DNA of 64,000 nucleotides from Polynucleobacter sp. MWH-HuK1 (GTDB lineage Bacteria > Pseudomonadota > Gammaproteobacteria > Burkholderiales > Burkholderiaceae): positions 1 through 64,000 of the forward strand of contig NZ_JACVPP010000001.1 in the NCBI RefSeq assembly GCF_018881815.1. The letters are read 5' to 3'. The notes beneath the pieces were generated by a model. The model was not told the origin of the DNA. It saw only the letters and a list, made by a program, of their open reading frames with translations, and ran no database searches. Positions 17,962 to 27,433 of this stretch are shown here, piece by piece (the first letter of the stretch is position 1; each line of letters starts with the position of its first letter). Position numbers and translations under genes: made by a program.

Positions 17962-18888
17962 TCAAGCTTTCAAGGCTTGAACGGCCAAACCAAATCCAGT
18001 CAAACCATATCCATTCCCGTTGTAGAGCATGTATCGCTGACCTTTATGGTCAAAAATGAATGGGTACTCTATCATTTCTGAGTCCCAGCCATCAGCCGAA
18101 ACATCGATTCCTGCTTCATTTAAAGCCAATACCCATGACTTACCATCTTTGCTGATGGCATATCCAATGCGGTATTTCTGCCCCATACCACCACGATAGG
18201 AAAACCACATCGCATATTCACCTTTAGCATCACGAACTACAGCAGGTCTTGAAAACGCTTGGGCTATACCGAGCTTATAGGGAACAGCTAGACCTTCACG
18301 ACTCCAGTGATGCCCATCAGCGGATGACGCACAGTTAATTACATGCAACATCTCACCATTGCCAGCATCCCATGTTAATGTTGTGCCGTACCACATCCTG
18401 AATCCACCCATTTCGCCTCCAAGCACCCATGGGTAAGAAAGGCTAATCGGATCGACAACGTTTGAAGTCATTAAAGGGGCATCACTATCCAACTCTAAAG
18501 TCAGATCTGATTTTACTATCAGACGACCCACATCACCTCGCCAATGTTTGCTTTGCGGCGTCTGCCATCCCATAAACAGCATGTAATGTTTTCCATCTAC
18601 TTCATAGCAGTTGCCAATGCTCACGCCATCGGCATAAAAACTTCCTTCAGGTCCATTCTCAAAAAAAGGTTGGTTATGCTCTTTAATGATTTTACGTCTG
18701 ACGATATCGACATCGACTGCACCTACAGAAGATCGGTTATTAGCATCCCTGCCGCTAAAAAAAATACGATAGACATCCCCATGAATCAATACCGGCAGGG
18801 GATTTGCGGCGTGTGACAGCAGTTTGGGGTGTCGGTCAGCCCCAGAAGGACAATACAGTAGACCGCATTTTTGCCACTTCATGCTCAA
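17962..18888 (-). CDS. Beta-propeller glycosidase-like protein (GH43/GH32-type fold)
   Basis: This 308-residue protein is dominated by repeats typical of five-bladed propeller glycosidases: YRIFFSGRDANNRSSVGAVD, HYMLFMGWQTPQSKHWRGD, FRMWYGTTLTWDAGNG, YAMWFSYRGGMGQKYRIGYA and RYMLYNGNGYGLTGFGLA. There is no signal peptide, so it is predicted to be cytoplasmic, which is odd for a polysaccharide hydrolase. Similar proteins occur in O-antigen and glycan-modification clusters without a proven role. The start overlaps the acetyltransferase gene by 4 bases. It may act on an activated sugar or may be a structural propeller rather than a hydrolase. Confidence 0.72.
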   Translation of the reverse strand: MSMKWQKCGLLYCPSGADRHPKLLSHAANPLPVLIHGDVYRIFFSGRDANNRSSVGAVDVDIVRRKIIKEHNQPFFENGPEGSFYADGVSIGNCYEVDGKHYMLFMGWQTPQSKHWRGDVGRLIVKSDLTLELDSDAPLMTSNVVDPISLSYPWVLGGEMGGFRMWYGTTLTWDAGNGEMLHVINCASSADGHHWSREGLAVPYKLGIAQAFSRPAVVRDAKGEYAMWFSYRGGMGQKYRIGYAISKDGKSWVLALNEAGIDVSADGWDSEMIEYPFIFDHKGQRYMLYNGNGYGLTGFGLAVQALKA

Positions 18889-19550
18889 ATCCCTCTTAGC
18901 CTTGTGCTCGGCGCTTTAGCACGGTCTGTAGCGGCGCCAATATAAATCCCCTCAGATTCTGCATCCCCAAGTAGCAAGGCGCCGGCGCCAATTACACACC
19001 TTTCACCGACCTTGATATGGTCGCGCAGCGTTGCATTTACACCTATAAAGCATTGCTCACCCACATCAACACCACCTGAAACTACCACATGAGATGCAAT
19101 GAAACAGTGATCCCTAATAGTTGAGTGGTGACCAATATGATTGCCACTCCAAAGTGTGACATTATTTCCGATGGTGACGAACGGTTGAATAGTATTGTCT
19201 TCCAATATTAAACAATTCTCACCAACTTGACCCTCATTGAGCAACGTGGCATGCGAACTAATGAAGCTGGCTATTCGATATCCCAATGCCTTGGCTGCTA
19301 GATATTTCTCCCTCCGAATTGCATTGAGTTTGGAATAGCCGAGGGCAATAAAAATCTCACATTGCTCTGGCGTGTAGTATTTAGTTACCTCCTCAAATGC
19401 AATTACCGGGAGATCGCAAAATTTTCTTTCCATTCGATAGTCAGCATCAACCGTAAATGCAACTACTTCATATTCTGAGTCAGTGCTGAAATAAAAATGT
19501 GCTAGTTGGGCGACTTCAGCAGTACCAAAGATTACTAGTGATTTTTTCAT
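18885..19550 (-). CDS. PglD/NeuD-family sugar O- or N-acetyltransferase
   Basis: This 221-residue enzyme has an N-terminal Rossmann-like domain (KKSLVIFGTAEVAQLAHFYF) and a C-terminal left-handed beta-helix with hexapeptide repeats (GENCLILEDNTIQPFVTIGN, then VGERCVIGAGALLLG). The conserved catalytic His region is NHIGHHSTIRDHC (about residue 135). It uses acetyl-CoA and would acetylate the 4-amino sugar made by the RffA-like aminotransferase, or a hydroxyl. The ATG overlaps the TAA of the upstream pseudogene (TAATG), so it is translationally coupled to a now-broken gene. It overlaps the propeller gene by 4 bases. Confidence 0.85.
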   Translation of the reverse strand: MKKSLVIFGTAEVAQLAHFYFSTDSEYEVVAFTVDADYRMERKFCDLPVIAFEEVTKYYTPEQCEIFIALGYSKLNAIRREKYLAAKALGYRIASFISSHATLLNEGQVGENCLILEDNTIQPFVTIGNNVTLWSGNHIGHHSTIRDHCFIASHVVVSGGVDVGEQCFIGVNATLRDHIKVGERCVIGAGALLLGDAESEGIYIGAATDRAKAPSTRLRGI

Positions 19551-20139
19551 TAATACTTCCTTACTAGGATCGTGAATTCATCATGTAAACCATAATCGCG
19601 GAGCAGCACCACATTGAGCAGATAACAGCACACAAGGATCAACACTATAAAGATAGTTGAGCATCTTGTTTTTATCAAAATAGGACGTCAGGTGGTTGAA
19701 GACGGAACCAACATCGCTTTTTTGGTCAAGTAAATCCATTATGAACTCAACATATTCATTCGTCATCAGATCTGCCAATGACGACATTAAAGATAACATT
19801 CTTTACGCCGAAATCAGCGACTTGAGTCGACTCACCGACTAAAATAAAACGGGCTTGCACATTACTTTGGTAGCGTTGTAAAGAGACTTGATCCAAGTCG
19901 TCGAACACACTAACACCCTCATAAGAAAAACTTGCTTTCTCATTGGTCAAACAGTTATGTAGAGTAATGTAGCCATAATCGAGGTCAATGATTAAAAAAG
20001 AGCCTATGGAAAAAATAAGCTTCCAAATCTCCTCACCATTCCAATCCTTGCCACTGGCTGTCTTGCCATGTTCGGCAAACTTTGCTGAGTAATGCGCTGA
20101 GACCTCTGATGCAAGCGCTGTATTAGCAAAGTTGATCAT
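19550..20139 (-). pseudogene. SAM methyltransferase broken by two frameshifts
   Basis: Three consecutive minus-strand frames each carry a piece of one methyltransferase family. Piece 1 (20139-19756) begins MINFANTALASEVSAHYSAK and contains HGKTASGKDWNGEE. Piece 2 (in the 19799-19581 frame) gives YVEFIMDLLDQKSDVGSVFN and LTSYFDKNKMLNYLYSVDPC. Piece 3 ends LLRDYGLHDEFTILVRKY with the stop at 19552-19550. Frame changes fall near 19760 and 19610. The SAM-binding glycine motif, normally DYGCGYG, now reads DYGYI, so the gene is both shifted and mutated. The last bases still overlap the downstream acetyltransferase start, which preserves coupling. The family assignment is from memory of intact homologues. 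Confidence 0.8.
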
Positions 20140-20924
20140 TTTTTATTGGCACCTGGGCTTAAATACGCCTCAAAGTAGAGTACAAGTGCATGATCAGATT
20201 TGGTGAACATTTTTTGAAGCAAATGCAAAGGGAATAGAGTTATCTTATTAAGTAGCAGTCCAAGCATTGCGGGGAAATAGGTTTTAAACTTGACCTGACG
20301 TTGACCTGATTGCTTGGTTCTTTCTAGCGGTGATAAGGTTAATTTTGAGCGCTCACTCCGATTCACTAAAAAATTTGATATTGGCAACAATAGATTAGAT
20401 ACCGGGAATGTCAAGGCAGCCATGTGCTGGACTTTCCAGCCCGTAGATGCCATTAAGCTGGTAATACTTTCTTTCGTGTAGCGTCTGTAATGTCCGGCGA
20501 TGTCGTCTTCAATACCCCAATCAGCGGGAGATGCTGGCACTAAACCAATCAGCATACCACCTAACTTAAGCCTCTCCGACGCCCTTTGCATAAAAGTAAT
20601 TTGCTCCCCATCTTCCAGGTGCTCCATCACCATACTTGAGATAATCAAGTCTACTTTTTCAGAGTTGGGCAGCGTTGCAGAGTGGAAACTATCATGGATG
20701 GGCGTCAAACTGCGTATGGCGACTTCATTGGCAAAACGCTCTTTAAGCGCCGCGACAGTTTTTTCCTCCAGGTCGTATGCGTATCCGCTCCAACCGTGAT
20801 CCAATAGGAGCTTTGTAATTTCTCCGCTCCCTGGTCCGATCTCTATAAAACGACCCGGCACAATTAAACGTATGCGTTCCTGTAGATACATTAATTGAAG
20901 CAACGTTCCCGGCGGTAGCACCAT
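20136..20924 (-). CDS. Class I SAM-dependent methyltransferase with membrane-associated tail
   Basis: This 262-residue protein has motif I RFIEIGPGSGEITKLLLDHG (about residues 25-44). VDLIISSMVMEHLEDGE near residue 92 and LKLGGMLIGLVPASP near 118 follow, as in UbiE/UbiG-like folds. The region after residue 165 contains hydrophobic patches (FPVSNLLLPISNFLV, MLGLLLNKITLFPLHLL) that may lie on the membrane. The GHYRRYTKESI motif is common in methyltransferases of glycan clusters that often sit beside GtrB-like enzymes. It is coupled by a 4-base overlap to the pseudogene downstream. Confidence 0.82.
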   Translation of the reverse strand: MVLPPGTLLQLMYLQERIRLIVPGRFIEIGPGSGEITKLLLDHGWSGYAYDLEEKTVAALKERFANEVAIRSLTPIHDSFHSATLPNSEKVDLIISSMVMEHLEDGEQITFMQRASERLKLGGMLIGLVPASPADWGIEDDIAGHYRRYTKESITSLMASTGWKVQHMAALTFPVSNLLLPISNFLVNRSERSKLTLSPLERTKQSGQRQVKFKTYFPAMLGLLLNKITLFPLHLLQKMFTKSDHALVLYFEAYLSPGANKK

Positions 20925-20950
20925 ATTGTTACCTAGCCTTTAGTTGCAAT

Positions 20951-21781
20951 TTAAGTTGGATCAGTATCTTTGGAATTTCGCGAATCAAGATAATCGGCAA
21001 CCGACGCTGGCTCAATATAATTTAAACCCAATAAATCTTTAGCCTCTGCAGATAATTTTTCAAAGTGCGCTATATTCTTTGGGATATTAATTTGCTGCTT
21101 GAAAAATGGAATGGTATAAACATGGTTCACCGCACGGCGCTCTTCTTTTGTATTGTTAAACCCACCCGCATGAAACACCATACAGTCAAGCAAGATAAAT
21201 GAACCTGCTTTTGCGGCAACTTGAATTGCATTTCTCTGGATATAGCTGACCGAAGGAAAAACCTCATACTTGTGTGATGATGGTAGCACAAAGGTGGCTC
21301 CGTTCTCAAATGTGAAATCGTCTACGCAAAATAAAGCATTGATGGCTAGCGGCTGCGAAGATACAAAATGCTGGTATGGCAGATCGCGGTGCCATGCACC
21401 TTGGTTATAGCCCTCCTTTGGAGGGTTAATAACTCCATTTTGTTGATTGAGAATAAATTTGCCAGCAATTAATTCTTTCACTATAGACAATAAATTCGCA
21501 TTCAGCGCAAGTTTTAAAAATGCTGCCCCGCCATGCGTTAGCGGTGAACGAATGGTATGAAACTCATTTAAACTCTTCAGCTTGGACTCGCCATATGTAT
21601 TAACATAGTTGGTCCGGGTGCGGTTGAACTCTTTTGAAAGACTTTGTAGTTCATCTGCTGTGTAGCCTGCGTCGATAATAGCATAGCCCAGATTTTTAAC
21701 TTGCTCAGCGGCTTCATCAAGCGTCGAGCAACACTGATTCTGCTGGAGAACGCCATAGGACTTTGTTGGAATAATAGGCAC
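20951..21781 (-). CDS. Phytanoyl-CoA dioxygenase (PhyH) family Fe(II)/2-oxoglutarate oxygenase
   Basis: This is a 276-residue protein. The iron-binding HxD is visible as GAWHRDLPYQHF (about residue 125), and the distal His is in LLDCMVFHAGGFNNT (about 200), followed by the oxoglutarate-binding Arg in ERRAVNHVYT. The N-terminal part (AEQVKNLGYAIIDAGYTADE) is typical of PhyH members. Such enzymes hydroxylate small molecules, and in glycan clusters they may oxidise a sugar or a lipid carrier. It lies between a GtrB-type transferase and a methyltransferase in the same orientation with short gaps. Confidence 0.85.
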   Translation of the reverse strand: MPIIPTKSYGVLQQNQCCSTLDEAAEQVKNLGYAIIDAGYTADELQSLSKEFNRTRTNYVNTYGESKLKSLNEFHTIRSPLTHGGAAFLKLALNANLLSIVKELIAGKFILNQQNGVINPPKEGYNQGAWHRDLPYQHFVSSQPLAINALFCVDDFTFENGATFVLPSSHKYEVFPSVSYIQRNAIQVAAKAGSFILLDCMVFHAGGFNNTKEERRAVNHVYTIPFFKQQINIPKNIAHFEKLSAEAKDLLGLNYIEPASVADYLDSRNSKDTDPT

Positions 21782-21793
21782 GATGATCTTTTT

Positions 21794-22729
21794 TTAAGTC
21801 TGATTTGGGACAAGTTTATATATTTGGCGAACAATTGTGTAAGGGCGTTGCTTCACCTCAGAGAAAACCTTGGCAATATAAATGCCTTGTATACCGACGA
21901 AGAAAATAATCAACCCAGAAAAAAGCCATATTGAAGCGATAATCGAAGTGTACCCACCTGGCGGTGATGCTATAAACAAATATCTGAAAGTCAGGTACGC
22001 GATATAACCCAATGCGGAGAGTGAAATAACCAATCCCGAGTAAAACGTAAATACCAAGGGCAAACTACTGAAAGAAGTGACTGCATTAACAAAGTGACTG
22101 AATTTGTGTGACTGAGAGTAAGTGGTCGGGCTGCTGGCATGCTTGAGCACAGTTTGCTGGCATTGCTTGAAGCCAGTAATGATCCACAAGCCGCCAATAT
22201 TCAACTCGCGCTCTTGGTGTTGCAGCAAGGCATCTACATAACGCTTGGACATCAACCTAGCAGTAACAATATTATTGGGTTGTGCAATGCCCGTCATCAT
22301 CCGAAACAAGGGGTAAAAAAATCTACCCGTCACTTGCTCAAAAAAACCACCTTTGCGCTGCACCTGTACGCCAAACACCACGTCGCACGTTTCGCTGGCC
22401 ATTTTTTCCGAAAAAATATCTAACCATTCGGGCTCCTCCTCCAGATCGCTGTCGATAAGAAATACACGCTCCCCCGAAGCGTGTACCAAACCGGTCATCA
22501 TGGCTTTGTGGTGACCAAAATTCCGCGACAAGTCAACCACTGTGACGCAGGAATCACCCTGGCTTAACTGAACTGCAATATCAAGACTGTTATCGGGGGA
22601 GCCATCGTTCACTAAGACAATCTCATAATTATCTCCTACCAACCGCTGAGCAGCGGCGCTCGCTCGTTCATAAAACTCGATGATGTAGGGTGCGGATTGG
22701 TAAAGTGTTGCAACAATCGAAAGCTTCAT
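21794..22729 (-). CDS. GtrB/DPM1-like GT2 glycosyltransferase
   Basis: This enzyme is 311 residues from ATG 22729 ([12 protein letters not shown]). The start was chosen because it overlaps the WbqC stop as ATGA and gives the normal family N-terminus. An upstream ATG at 22771 is in frame. The GT-A domain has [19 protein letters not shown] and the metal-binding [13 protein letters not shown]. Two C-terminal membrane helices follow ([20 protein letters not shown] and [20 protein letters not shown]). This arrangement makes polyprenyl-phosphate-linked monosaccharides for periplasmic glycan decoration. With the small ArnE-like protein (17581-17946) and the polytopic protein at 23429-24685 it could form a three-part decoration system. 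The sugar donor is unknown. Confidence 0.88.
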   Translation of the reverse strand: MKLSIVATLYQSAPYIIEFYERASAAAQRLVGDNYEIVLVNDGSPDNSLDIAVQLSQGDSCVTVVDLSRNFGHHKAMMTGLVHASGERVFLIDSDLEEEPEWLDIFSEKMASETCDVVFGVQVQRKGGFFEQVTGRFFYPLFRMMTGIAQPNNIVTARLMSKRYVDALLQHQERELNIGGLWIITGFKQCQQTVLKHASSPTTYSQSHKFSHFVNAVTSFSSLPLVFTFYSGLVISLSALGYIAYLTFRYLFIASPPGGYTSIIASIWLFSGLIIFFVGIQGIYIAKVFSEVKQRPYTIVRQIYKLVPNQT

Positions 22730-23418
22730 TTGCATACATACCTCATATATCGACGAGCATCCTTGCCGCAATTAAACAGCAAGTCGAGAATCGTGACTCC
22801 ATGAGTGAATTCACCCCAAAGTTGCGGGTATTGTGGGTAGCCCACGTAATCAAACCATGTAAGTTTAATGCCCATATCATCAAAGATGTGTTCATCCACG
22901 TAATTCTTGGCCGAAGGGCCTGAGATATATTCGGTGCCGCCAGCCTGCATACAAAGATCGGCCAAACGTTCGGTCTTACCGTCAAGCAGAGTGAAGTCCG
23001 ATGAATTGGAAATGGTAGTTTTAATATCTAGGTAATGACAGATTGCCTCGATGAAGCGGCGATTCAGTTGTGAGATATGGGTGTAACGCTGAATGTAAAG
23101 AGGCTCAAGCCATGTCGCAACTTCATCAAAATGTTGCGCGCGAGAATAGTTTTGTACCAATGCTTTCCAATGTGCTAAGGCCCAGTCAGACCCATCGATC
23201 ATAGTTTCATTTATCCTCTGCTTATACTTGCCCTTGACTTGAACGGGAACCGTAAGCCACTCCACACCATTTGGTGTTTTAATCTGATTCCGGTTGCGCC
23301 AGTCCCTCCGCGTGTACTGCATGTCATCGTAAAGGATAAATTCATCCGCGGCGGCGATCATGTCGAAGTAGCCTTTCCAGGGTATGTAGTTGGATTGAAG
23401 GATGGCGATTTTTTTCAC
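22726..23418 (-). CDS. WbqC-like family protein
   Basis: This 230-residue protein starts at GTG 23418 ([20 protein letters not shown]), preceded by a GAGG ribosome-binding site about 8 bases upstream. An ATG at 23466 would extend it into the previous gene. Family hallmarks are [35 protein letters not shown] and [12 protein letters not shown]. WbqC proteins are common in O-antigen clusters. Their biochemical role is not settled, though a link to aminotransferase or acyl-transfer reactions on amino sugars has been suggested. It overlaps the upstream membrane protein slightly less than one codon set apart (11 bases) and the GT2 gene by 4 bases. Confidence 0.87.
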   Translation of the reverse strand: MKKIAILQSNYIPWKGYFDMIAAADEFILYDDMQYTRRDWRNRNQIKTPNGVEWLTVPVQVKGKYKQRINETMIDGSDWALAHWKALVQNYSRAQHFDEVATWLEPLYIQRYTHISQLNRRFIEAICHYLDIKTTISNSSDFTLLDGKTERLADLCMQAGGTEYISGPSAKNYVDEHIFDDMGIKLTWFDYVGYPQYPQLWGEFTHGVTILDLLFNCGKDARRYMRYVCK

Positions 23419-23428
23419 CAATAAGACC

Positions 23429-24685
23429 TCAATTACTTGCGCCCCAAGCGGGGTAGTAACAACCATCGCACTTTGACTGTGCTATTTGCTGAAAATTAAA
23501 AGATATTAAGAAAAGCAGTATTAATACCCATAGTCGCAAAAGATAAAAATGCCCTGGAAAGTTTAAAAAATTTAAAATAATTAGCACCGAAGTGGGAGCG
23601 AGAAATATGTAGTCATAAAGGTAAGGGTGAATAGAAATTGCTTGTGGCCAAAGCAGCAATGTAAATATGTATTGAGAAAAAATAAGAAAATTGAAAACTT
23701 CCATACCTGAGGAAGTCATGCCCTCATCGCGATCTTCACCTTCCAGTTTCGCGATACCAGCAGCTGATCGGGAATACACTACCTGCGCGAGAAGCAATAA
23801 AATAGGGATGGCAATAATATGGAGAGGTCTAGGGAAGTGCGGCGAAACAACAGACAAAAATGCATTAGAAAAGTAAGCAGAGTTGCCATCAAGTCCAGAC
23901 CTAAATAGCCATCCACTGTTTGACGACGTAAAACCAAGAATCTTCAATAAAATAGGTGCCTGGAGGTAAAATACACACCCTATTAATACAGATACAGATG
24001 CCAACTTAAATAGCTTTATATTGAGACCGTCATATCGAAACGAATATAGGTACAGCGCTAACCCAGTAACTACTGTTGAAATAGGGGAAAATATCGCGAA
24101 TAATAAAAGTGAGCCCCAAACCCTTTTGCCACCTCCTTTATCTTTCCAAATAAAAAAAGCGAGTAATACCAATATGGTAAAAATCAATGGGAACGCGTTA
24201 TCAACATTAAATCGAGCCACTGAAATCCAATAGCCAGGCATCGACAGCATAAAAATTACCGAAAGCAAAACAAGAAAGCCCTTATTAAGACTGATGCTTT
24301 TTTTGGTGATGTTAGCAATTATATAAAACACTGCTCCAGCCAGCGAGAGCATATTGATCAAGGCGCTAACTACTCGCATCTGAAAAGCAGGAATTAGCAT
24401 TTCTATTTTATAAAGAACATACATATACAACAAATATGCTGTTGAATGATTTGAATATGCAATATTTTTTTTAAAATCCTCTAACGAATAAAAAACAAGA
24501 AAGCCATGATTAGATGGATCGTAGTTGTCCCATATGCGGAAAGTTACATCTCTCAAACGTTCTGGCTCGCTAGTTATTTGGTTAACAGCTTCCTTGAAAC
24601 CCAGTTTGTATACCGCTATAAGAACTGCAAGTACCGTCAAAAAATACAGGATCGAAAAGAGTTTATTCTTGCAAAGAAACTGCAT
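23429..24685 (-). CDS. Polytopic membrane protein, possible GT-C glycosyltransferase
   Basis: This 418-residue protein has about ten hydrophobic segments, among them [39 protein letters not shown] and [16 protein letters not shown] loop after the first helix (residues 34-80) contains [13 protein letters not shown], an acidic stretch like those used by GT-C enzymes. It has no clear Wzx or Wzy signature. Given the neighbouring GtrB-like enzyme it could transfer a lipid-linked sugar in the periplasm, like GtrC-type proteins, which vary widely in sequence. It is the first gene of the minus-strand glycan operon. The ATG at 24685 follows a GGAAAAAT stretch. Confidence 0.65.
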   Translation of the reverse strand: MQFLCKNKLFSILYFLTVLAVLIAVYKLGFKEAVNQITSEPERLRDVTFRIWDNYDPSNHGFLVFYSLEDFKKNIAYSNHSTAYLLYMYVLYKIEMLIPAFQMRVVSALINMLSLAGAVFYIIANITKKSISLNKGFLVLLSVIFMLSMPGYWISVARFNVDNAFPLIFTILVLLAFFIWKDKGGGKRVWGSLLLFAIFSPISTVVTGLALYLYSFRYDGLNIKLFKLASVSVLIGCVFYLQAPILLKILGFTSSNSGWLFRSGLDGNSAYFSNAFLSVVSPHFPRPLHIIAIPILLLLAQVVYSRSAAGIAKLEGEDRDEGMTSSGMEVFNFLIFSQYIFTLLLWPQAISIHPYLYDYIFLAPTSVLIILNFLNFPGHFYLLRLWVLILLFLISFNFQQIAQSKCDGCYYPAWGASN

Positions 24686-25027
24686 TTATTTTTCCAGTTC
24701 AAGGTAATCACTACTTTTTAGTGCTTATTATAAAATCGAGCTTATATTTCGCAGTTACTAGTGAAGCTATATATACCTAACCATTGCTGAAATAGTAAAC
24801 TAGCCCTCGTAATCTATATACTTTTGATTAAGCTCTTTGGCCTATTGTACGGTATGTAAAAAACCGATATGGCGCTTCGAGATTAAGGGTGCAGGAGGGT
24901 TACCGAGCTTCTAATGCCGTCTCTCAGACTACGTCATGTCAGGCAGACGCGTTCTTTAGTAGTGTCAAGCGGGGAATATTGGTGCGTACCGGGTCTGCTC
25001 GGTCAATAGAAGAAAGAAGTTCTTAAG
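24686..25027. promoter_or_regulatory. Divergent intergenic region between two glycan operons
   Basis: These 342 bases separate the minus-strand operon from the plus-strand tviB operon and must carry promoters for both. The left half is AT-rich like the native genome and the right half, from about 24870, is G+C-richer like the plus-strand operon, so a composition junction lies here. The tviB ribosome-binding site is the purine-rich stretch agaagaaagaag just before 25028. No clear JUMPstart or transposon end was seen. Confidence 0.4.
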
Positions 25028-26308
25028 ATGAAAATAGCAGTCGTTGGTTTAGGTTATGTCGGCTTGCCTTTAGCGGTCGAGTTTGGAAAGAAATTCCACA
25101 CAGTAGGTCTGGATCTCTCTGAAGAGAAGGTAGCGGCATACCGGAACTTTATGGATCCGACGGGAGAGGTGAACTCGGAGGATTTGCGCGCAGCGACCCA
25201 ATTAACTTGCCACACTGATCCGCAAGTTTTGCGCGATGCAGATTTCATCGTAGTAGCTGTACCAACCCCGGTGGATGAGGCGCACATCCCAGATTTATCG
25301 CCTTTAGTAGCGTCTAGCACTGCGGTCGGAAAATACATAAAGAAGGGTGCGATCGTTGTGTATGAATCCACGGTCTATCCCGGCGCGACAGAAGAAATCT
25401 GCATCCCCTTGATCGAGAAACACTCAGGCTTGAAATGGAAAAAAGATTTCTTTGTTGGCTACAGTCCAGAACGGATCAACCCGGGTGACAAAGAGCGCAC
25501 AGTAACTAAGATCGTCAAGGTCGTTTCCGGAGATACGCCGGAAACATTAAAAACGGTAAGCGCAGTTTACGATTCCATCATCACTGCAGGAGTCTATCCA
25601 GCGAGCAGCATCAAGGTGGCCGAAGCGGCCAAGGTCATCGAAAACACCCAGCGCGATTTGAACATTGCACTTATGAATGAACTGGCCATCATTTTCGATA
25701 AGCTCGGCATCGATACATTGGAAGTGTTGAAGGCGGCAGGTACCAAATGGAACTTTTTACCATTCCGCCCCGGTCTGGTGGGAGGGCACTGCATCGGGGT
25801 TGACCCCTATTACCTTACGCATAAGGCCGAAATGTTGGGTTATCACCCGCAGGTCATTCTAGCGGGTCGCCGAATCAACGATGGTATGACAGCTTATGTT
25901 GCGCAGCAGACGGTAAAGCAGATTATCCAAACTGGCGGCGCCGTCAAGGGTTCAAAAGTCATTGTACTTGGATTGACCTTCAAGGAGAATTGCCCGGATC
26001 TGCGCAACAGCAAAGTCGCCGATTTAGTGAAAGAGCTAAAAGAGTTTAGCTGCGATGTCAGTGTTCATGACCCGTTGGCTGATCCCAGGGAAGCCTTGCA
26101 TGAATATGGCATCACTATGACCCCGTGGGATACATTACCGGCCAAGGTCGACGCTATCGTTGCGGCAGTATCGCATGCTGAATACACCAGCCAACCGGTA
26201 TCACGACTGTTATCCAAATTGAAACCGGGTGGCGCTTTCATCGACATCAAATCTGCCTACCAGCAAGAAACGATTGAAGCTGCGGGTTACAAACTGTGGC
26301 GACTGTAA
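25028..26308 (+). CDS. tviB: UDP-N-acetylhexosamine 6-dehydrogenase (TviB/WbpO type)
   Basis: This 426-residue enzyme oxidises UDP-GlcNAc or UDP-GalNAc at C6 to the uronic acid using two NAD+. It has an N-terminal Rossmann motif ([18 protein letters not shown]), the middle-domain catalytic cysteine at residue 255 ([16 protein letters not shown]), [11 protein letters not shown], and a C-terminal UDP-binding domain ([19 protein letters not shown]). Length and motifs match TviB/WbpO rather than UDP-glucose dehydrogenase. It is followed, with no gap, by the TviC-like 4-epimerase, so the pair should supply UDP-GalNAcA. It is the first gene of the plus-strand operon. Confidence 0.94.
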   Translation: MKIAVVGLGYVGLPLAVEFGKKFHTVGLDLSEEKVAAYRNFMDPTGEVNSEDLRAATQLTCHTDPQVLRDADFIVVAVPTPVDEAHIPDLSPLVASSTAVGKYIKKGAIVVYESTVYPGATEEICIPLIEKHSGLKWKKDFFVGYSPERINPGDKERTVTKIVKVVSGDTPETLKTVSAVYDSIITAGVYPASSIKVAEAAKVIENTQRDLNIALMNELAIIFDKLGIDTLEVLKAAGTKWNFLPFRPGLVGGHCIGVDPYYLTHKAEMLGYHPQVILAGRRINDGMTAYVAQQTVKQIIQTGGAVKGSKVIVLGLTFKENCPDLRNSKVADLVKELKEFSCDVSVHDPLADPREALHEYGITMTPWDTLPAKVDAIVAAVSHAEYTSQPVSRLLSKLKPGGAFIDIKSAYQQETIEAAGYKLWRL

Positions 26309-26310
26309 CG

Positions 26311-27378
26311 ATGACTGGCTCATATCTACAATTGAAAGGCCGTCTTGCGACCGAGCCACATACATGGCTTGTTACAGGCGTAGCCGGGTTTATCGGCAGC
26401 AATCTGCTTGAGACTTTACTCAAGCTTGACCAAAGTGTTGTAGGGCTGGATAACTTTGCCACCGGCCATCAGCGCAACCTGGATGAGGTTCGATCATTGG
26501 TCAGCGGGAAACAGTGGGCCAATTTCCAGTTCATCGAAGGCGACATTCGCAACCTAGAAGACTGCCGCCGAGCCATGCGATTTTCTCCCTCCCGCTTGGT
26601 GGGAGGGGGTGAAAATCCCGTCGAGTACGTTTTGCATCAGGCCGCCCTCGGCAGCGTGCCGCGATCGGTTGAGAACCCCATAATTACCAACCAAACAAAT
26701 ATCAGCGGTTTCCTCAATATGCTCGTTGCCGCACGCGATGCAAAGGTAAAGCGTTTTGTGTATGCCGCCTCCAGCTCCACTTACGGTGACCATCCCGGCT
26801 TGCCCAAGGTCGAAGATAAAATCGGGAAGCCGTTGTCGCCATATGCAGTAACCAAGTATGTGAACGAGTTATATGCCGATGTTTTTGCCAGGACTTATGG
26901 CTTCAATACAATCGGCTTGCGTTATTTCAACGTATTCGGCCCGCGCCAGGATCCGGATGGAGCCTATGCCGCGGTAATTCCGAAGTGGATCTCCTGCATG
27001 ATCAAGGGCGAAAGCATCTTCATCAATGGAGACGGTGAAACTAGCCGTGACTTTTGCTTTATCGAGAACGTGCGGCAGGTCAATCTACTGGCCGCAACAT
27101 CCGAGCGCCCGGATGCGGTGAACGAGATTTATAACGTTGCCGTCGGGGATCGTACCACTCTCAACCAGCTATATGAACAGTTGCGTTTAAATCTCCAGCC
27201 GCTGCTCCCTCATATTCAAGAGGCCAAACCCATATATCGAGATTTTCGTGCAGGGGATGTGCGGCACTCACTAGCAGACATTACAAAGGCTTCAATGTTG
27301 TTGGGTTACCAGCCAACCCATCGCATAGGCGAGGGACTACGGGTCGCAATGCAATGGTATGTGGAAAAGCTGAAATGA
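26311..27378 (+). CDS. tviC: UDP-N-acetylglucosamine 4-epimerase (TviC/WbpP type) with in-frame insertion
   Basis: This is an extended SDR of 355 residues from ATG 26311. A GTG at 26296, inside the end of tviB, is also possible. It has the NAD motif [20 protein letters not shown], the family signature [19 protein letters not shown], a Ser-Ser-Ser motif and YAVTK catalytic Tyr/Lys ([34 protein letters not shown]), and [15 protein letters not shown]. It interconverts UDP-GlcNAc and UDP-GalNAc or the corresponding uronic acids. Compared with the remembered P. aeruginosa WbpP, it carries about 12 extra residues after DCRRA ([15 protein letters not shown]), encoded by a palindrome. The insert is in frame and sits before [12 protein letters not shown], so activity may survive. 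Confidence 0.92.
   Translation: MTGSYLQLKGRLATEPHTWLVTGVAGFIGSNLLETLLKLDQSVVGLDNFATGHQRNLDEVRSLVSGKQWANFQFIEGDIRNLEDCRRAMRFSPSRLVGGGENPVEYVLHQAALGSVPRSVENPIITNQTNISGFLNMLVAARDAKVKRFVYAASSSTYGDHPGLPKVEDKIGKPLSPYAVTKYVNELYADVFARTYGFNTIGLRYFNVFGPRQDPDGAYAAVIPKWISCMIKGESIFINGDGETSRDFCFIENVRQVNLLAATSERPDAVNEIYNVAVGDRTTLNQLYEQLRLNLQPLLPHIQEAKPIYRDFRAGDVRHSLADITKASMLLGYQPTHRIGEGLRVAMQWYVEKLK
26581..26615. repeat. REP-like palindrome inserted inside tviC
   Basis: The stretch ttttctccctcccgcttggt followed by gggagggggtgaaaa is an imperfect inverted repeat: ttttc plus ccctccc pairs with gggaggg plus gaaaa around a short loop. Hairpins of this ccctccc/gggaggg type are frequent intergenic repeats in beta- and gammaproteobacteria. 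Here one lies inside a coding sequence and keeps the frame, adding about 36 bases relative to homologues as remembered. Confidence 0.65.
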
Positions 27379-27433
27379 GCTATTCGCTAGCAAAACCGAT
27401 CTACAGATACGCAATGAACAAGAAGCGTGGAAT

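Noticed and set aside
24870..25027. JUMPstart/ops element or transposon end upstream of tviB
   Set aside because: No ops core or clear inverted terminal repeat was found.
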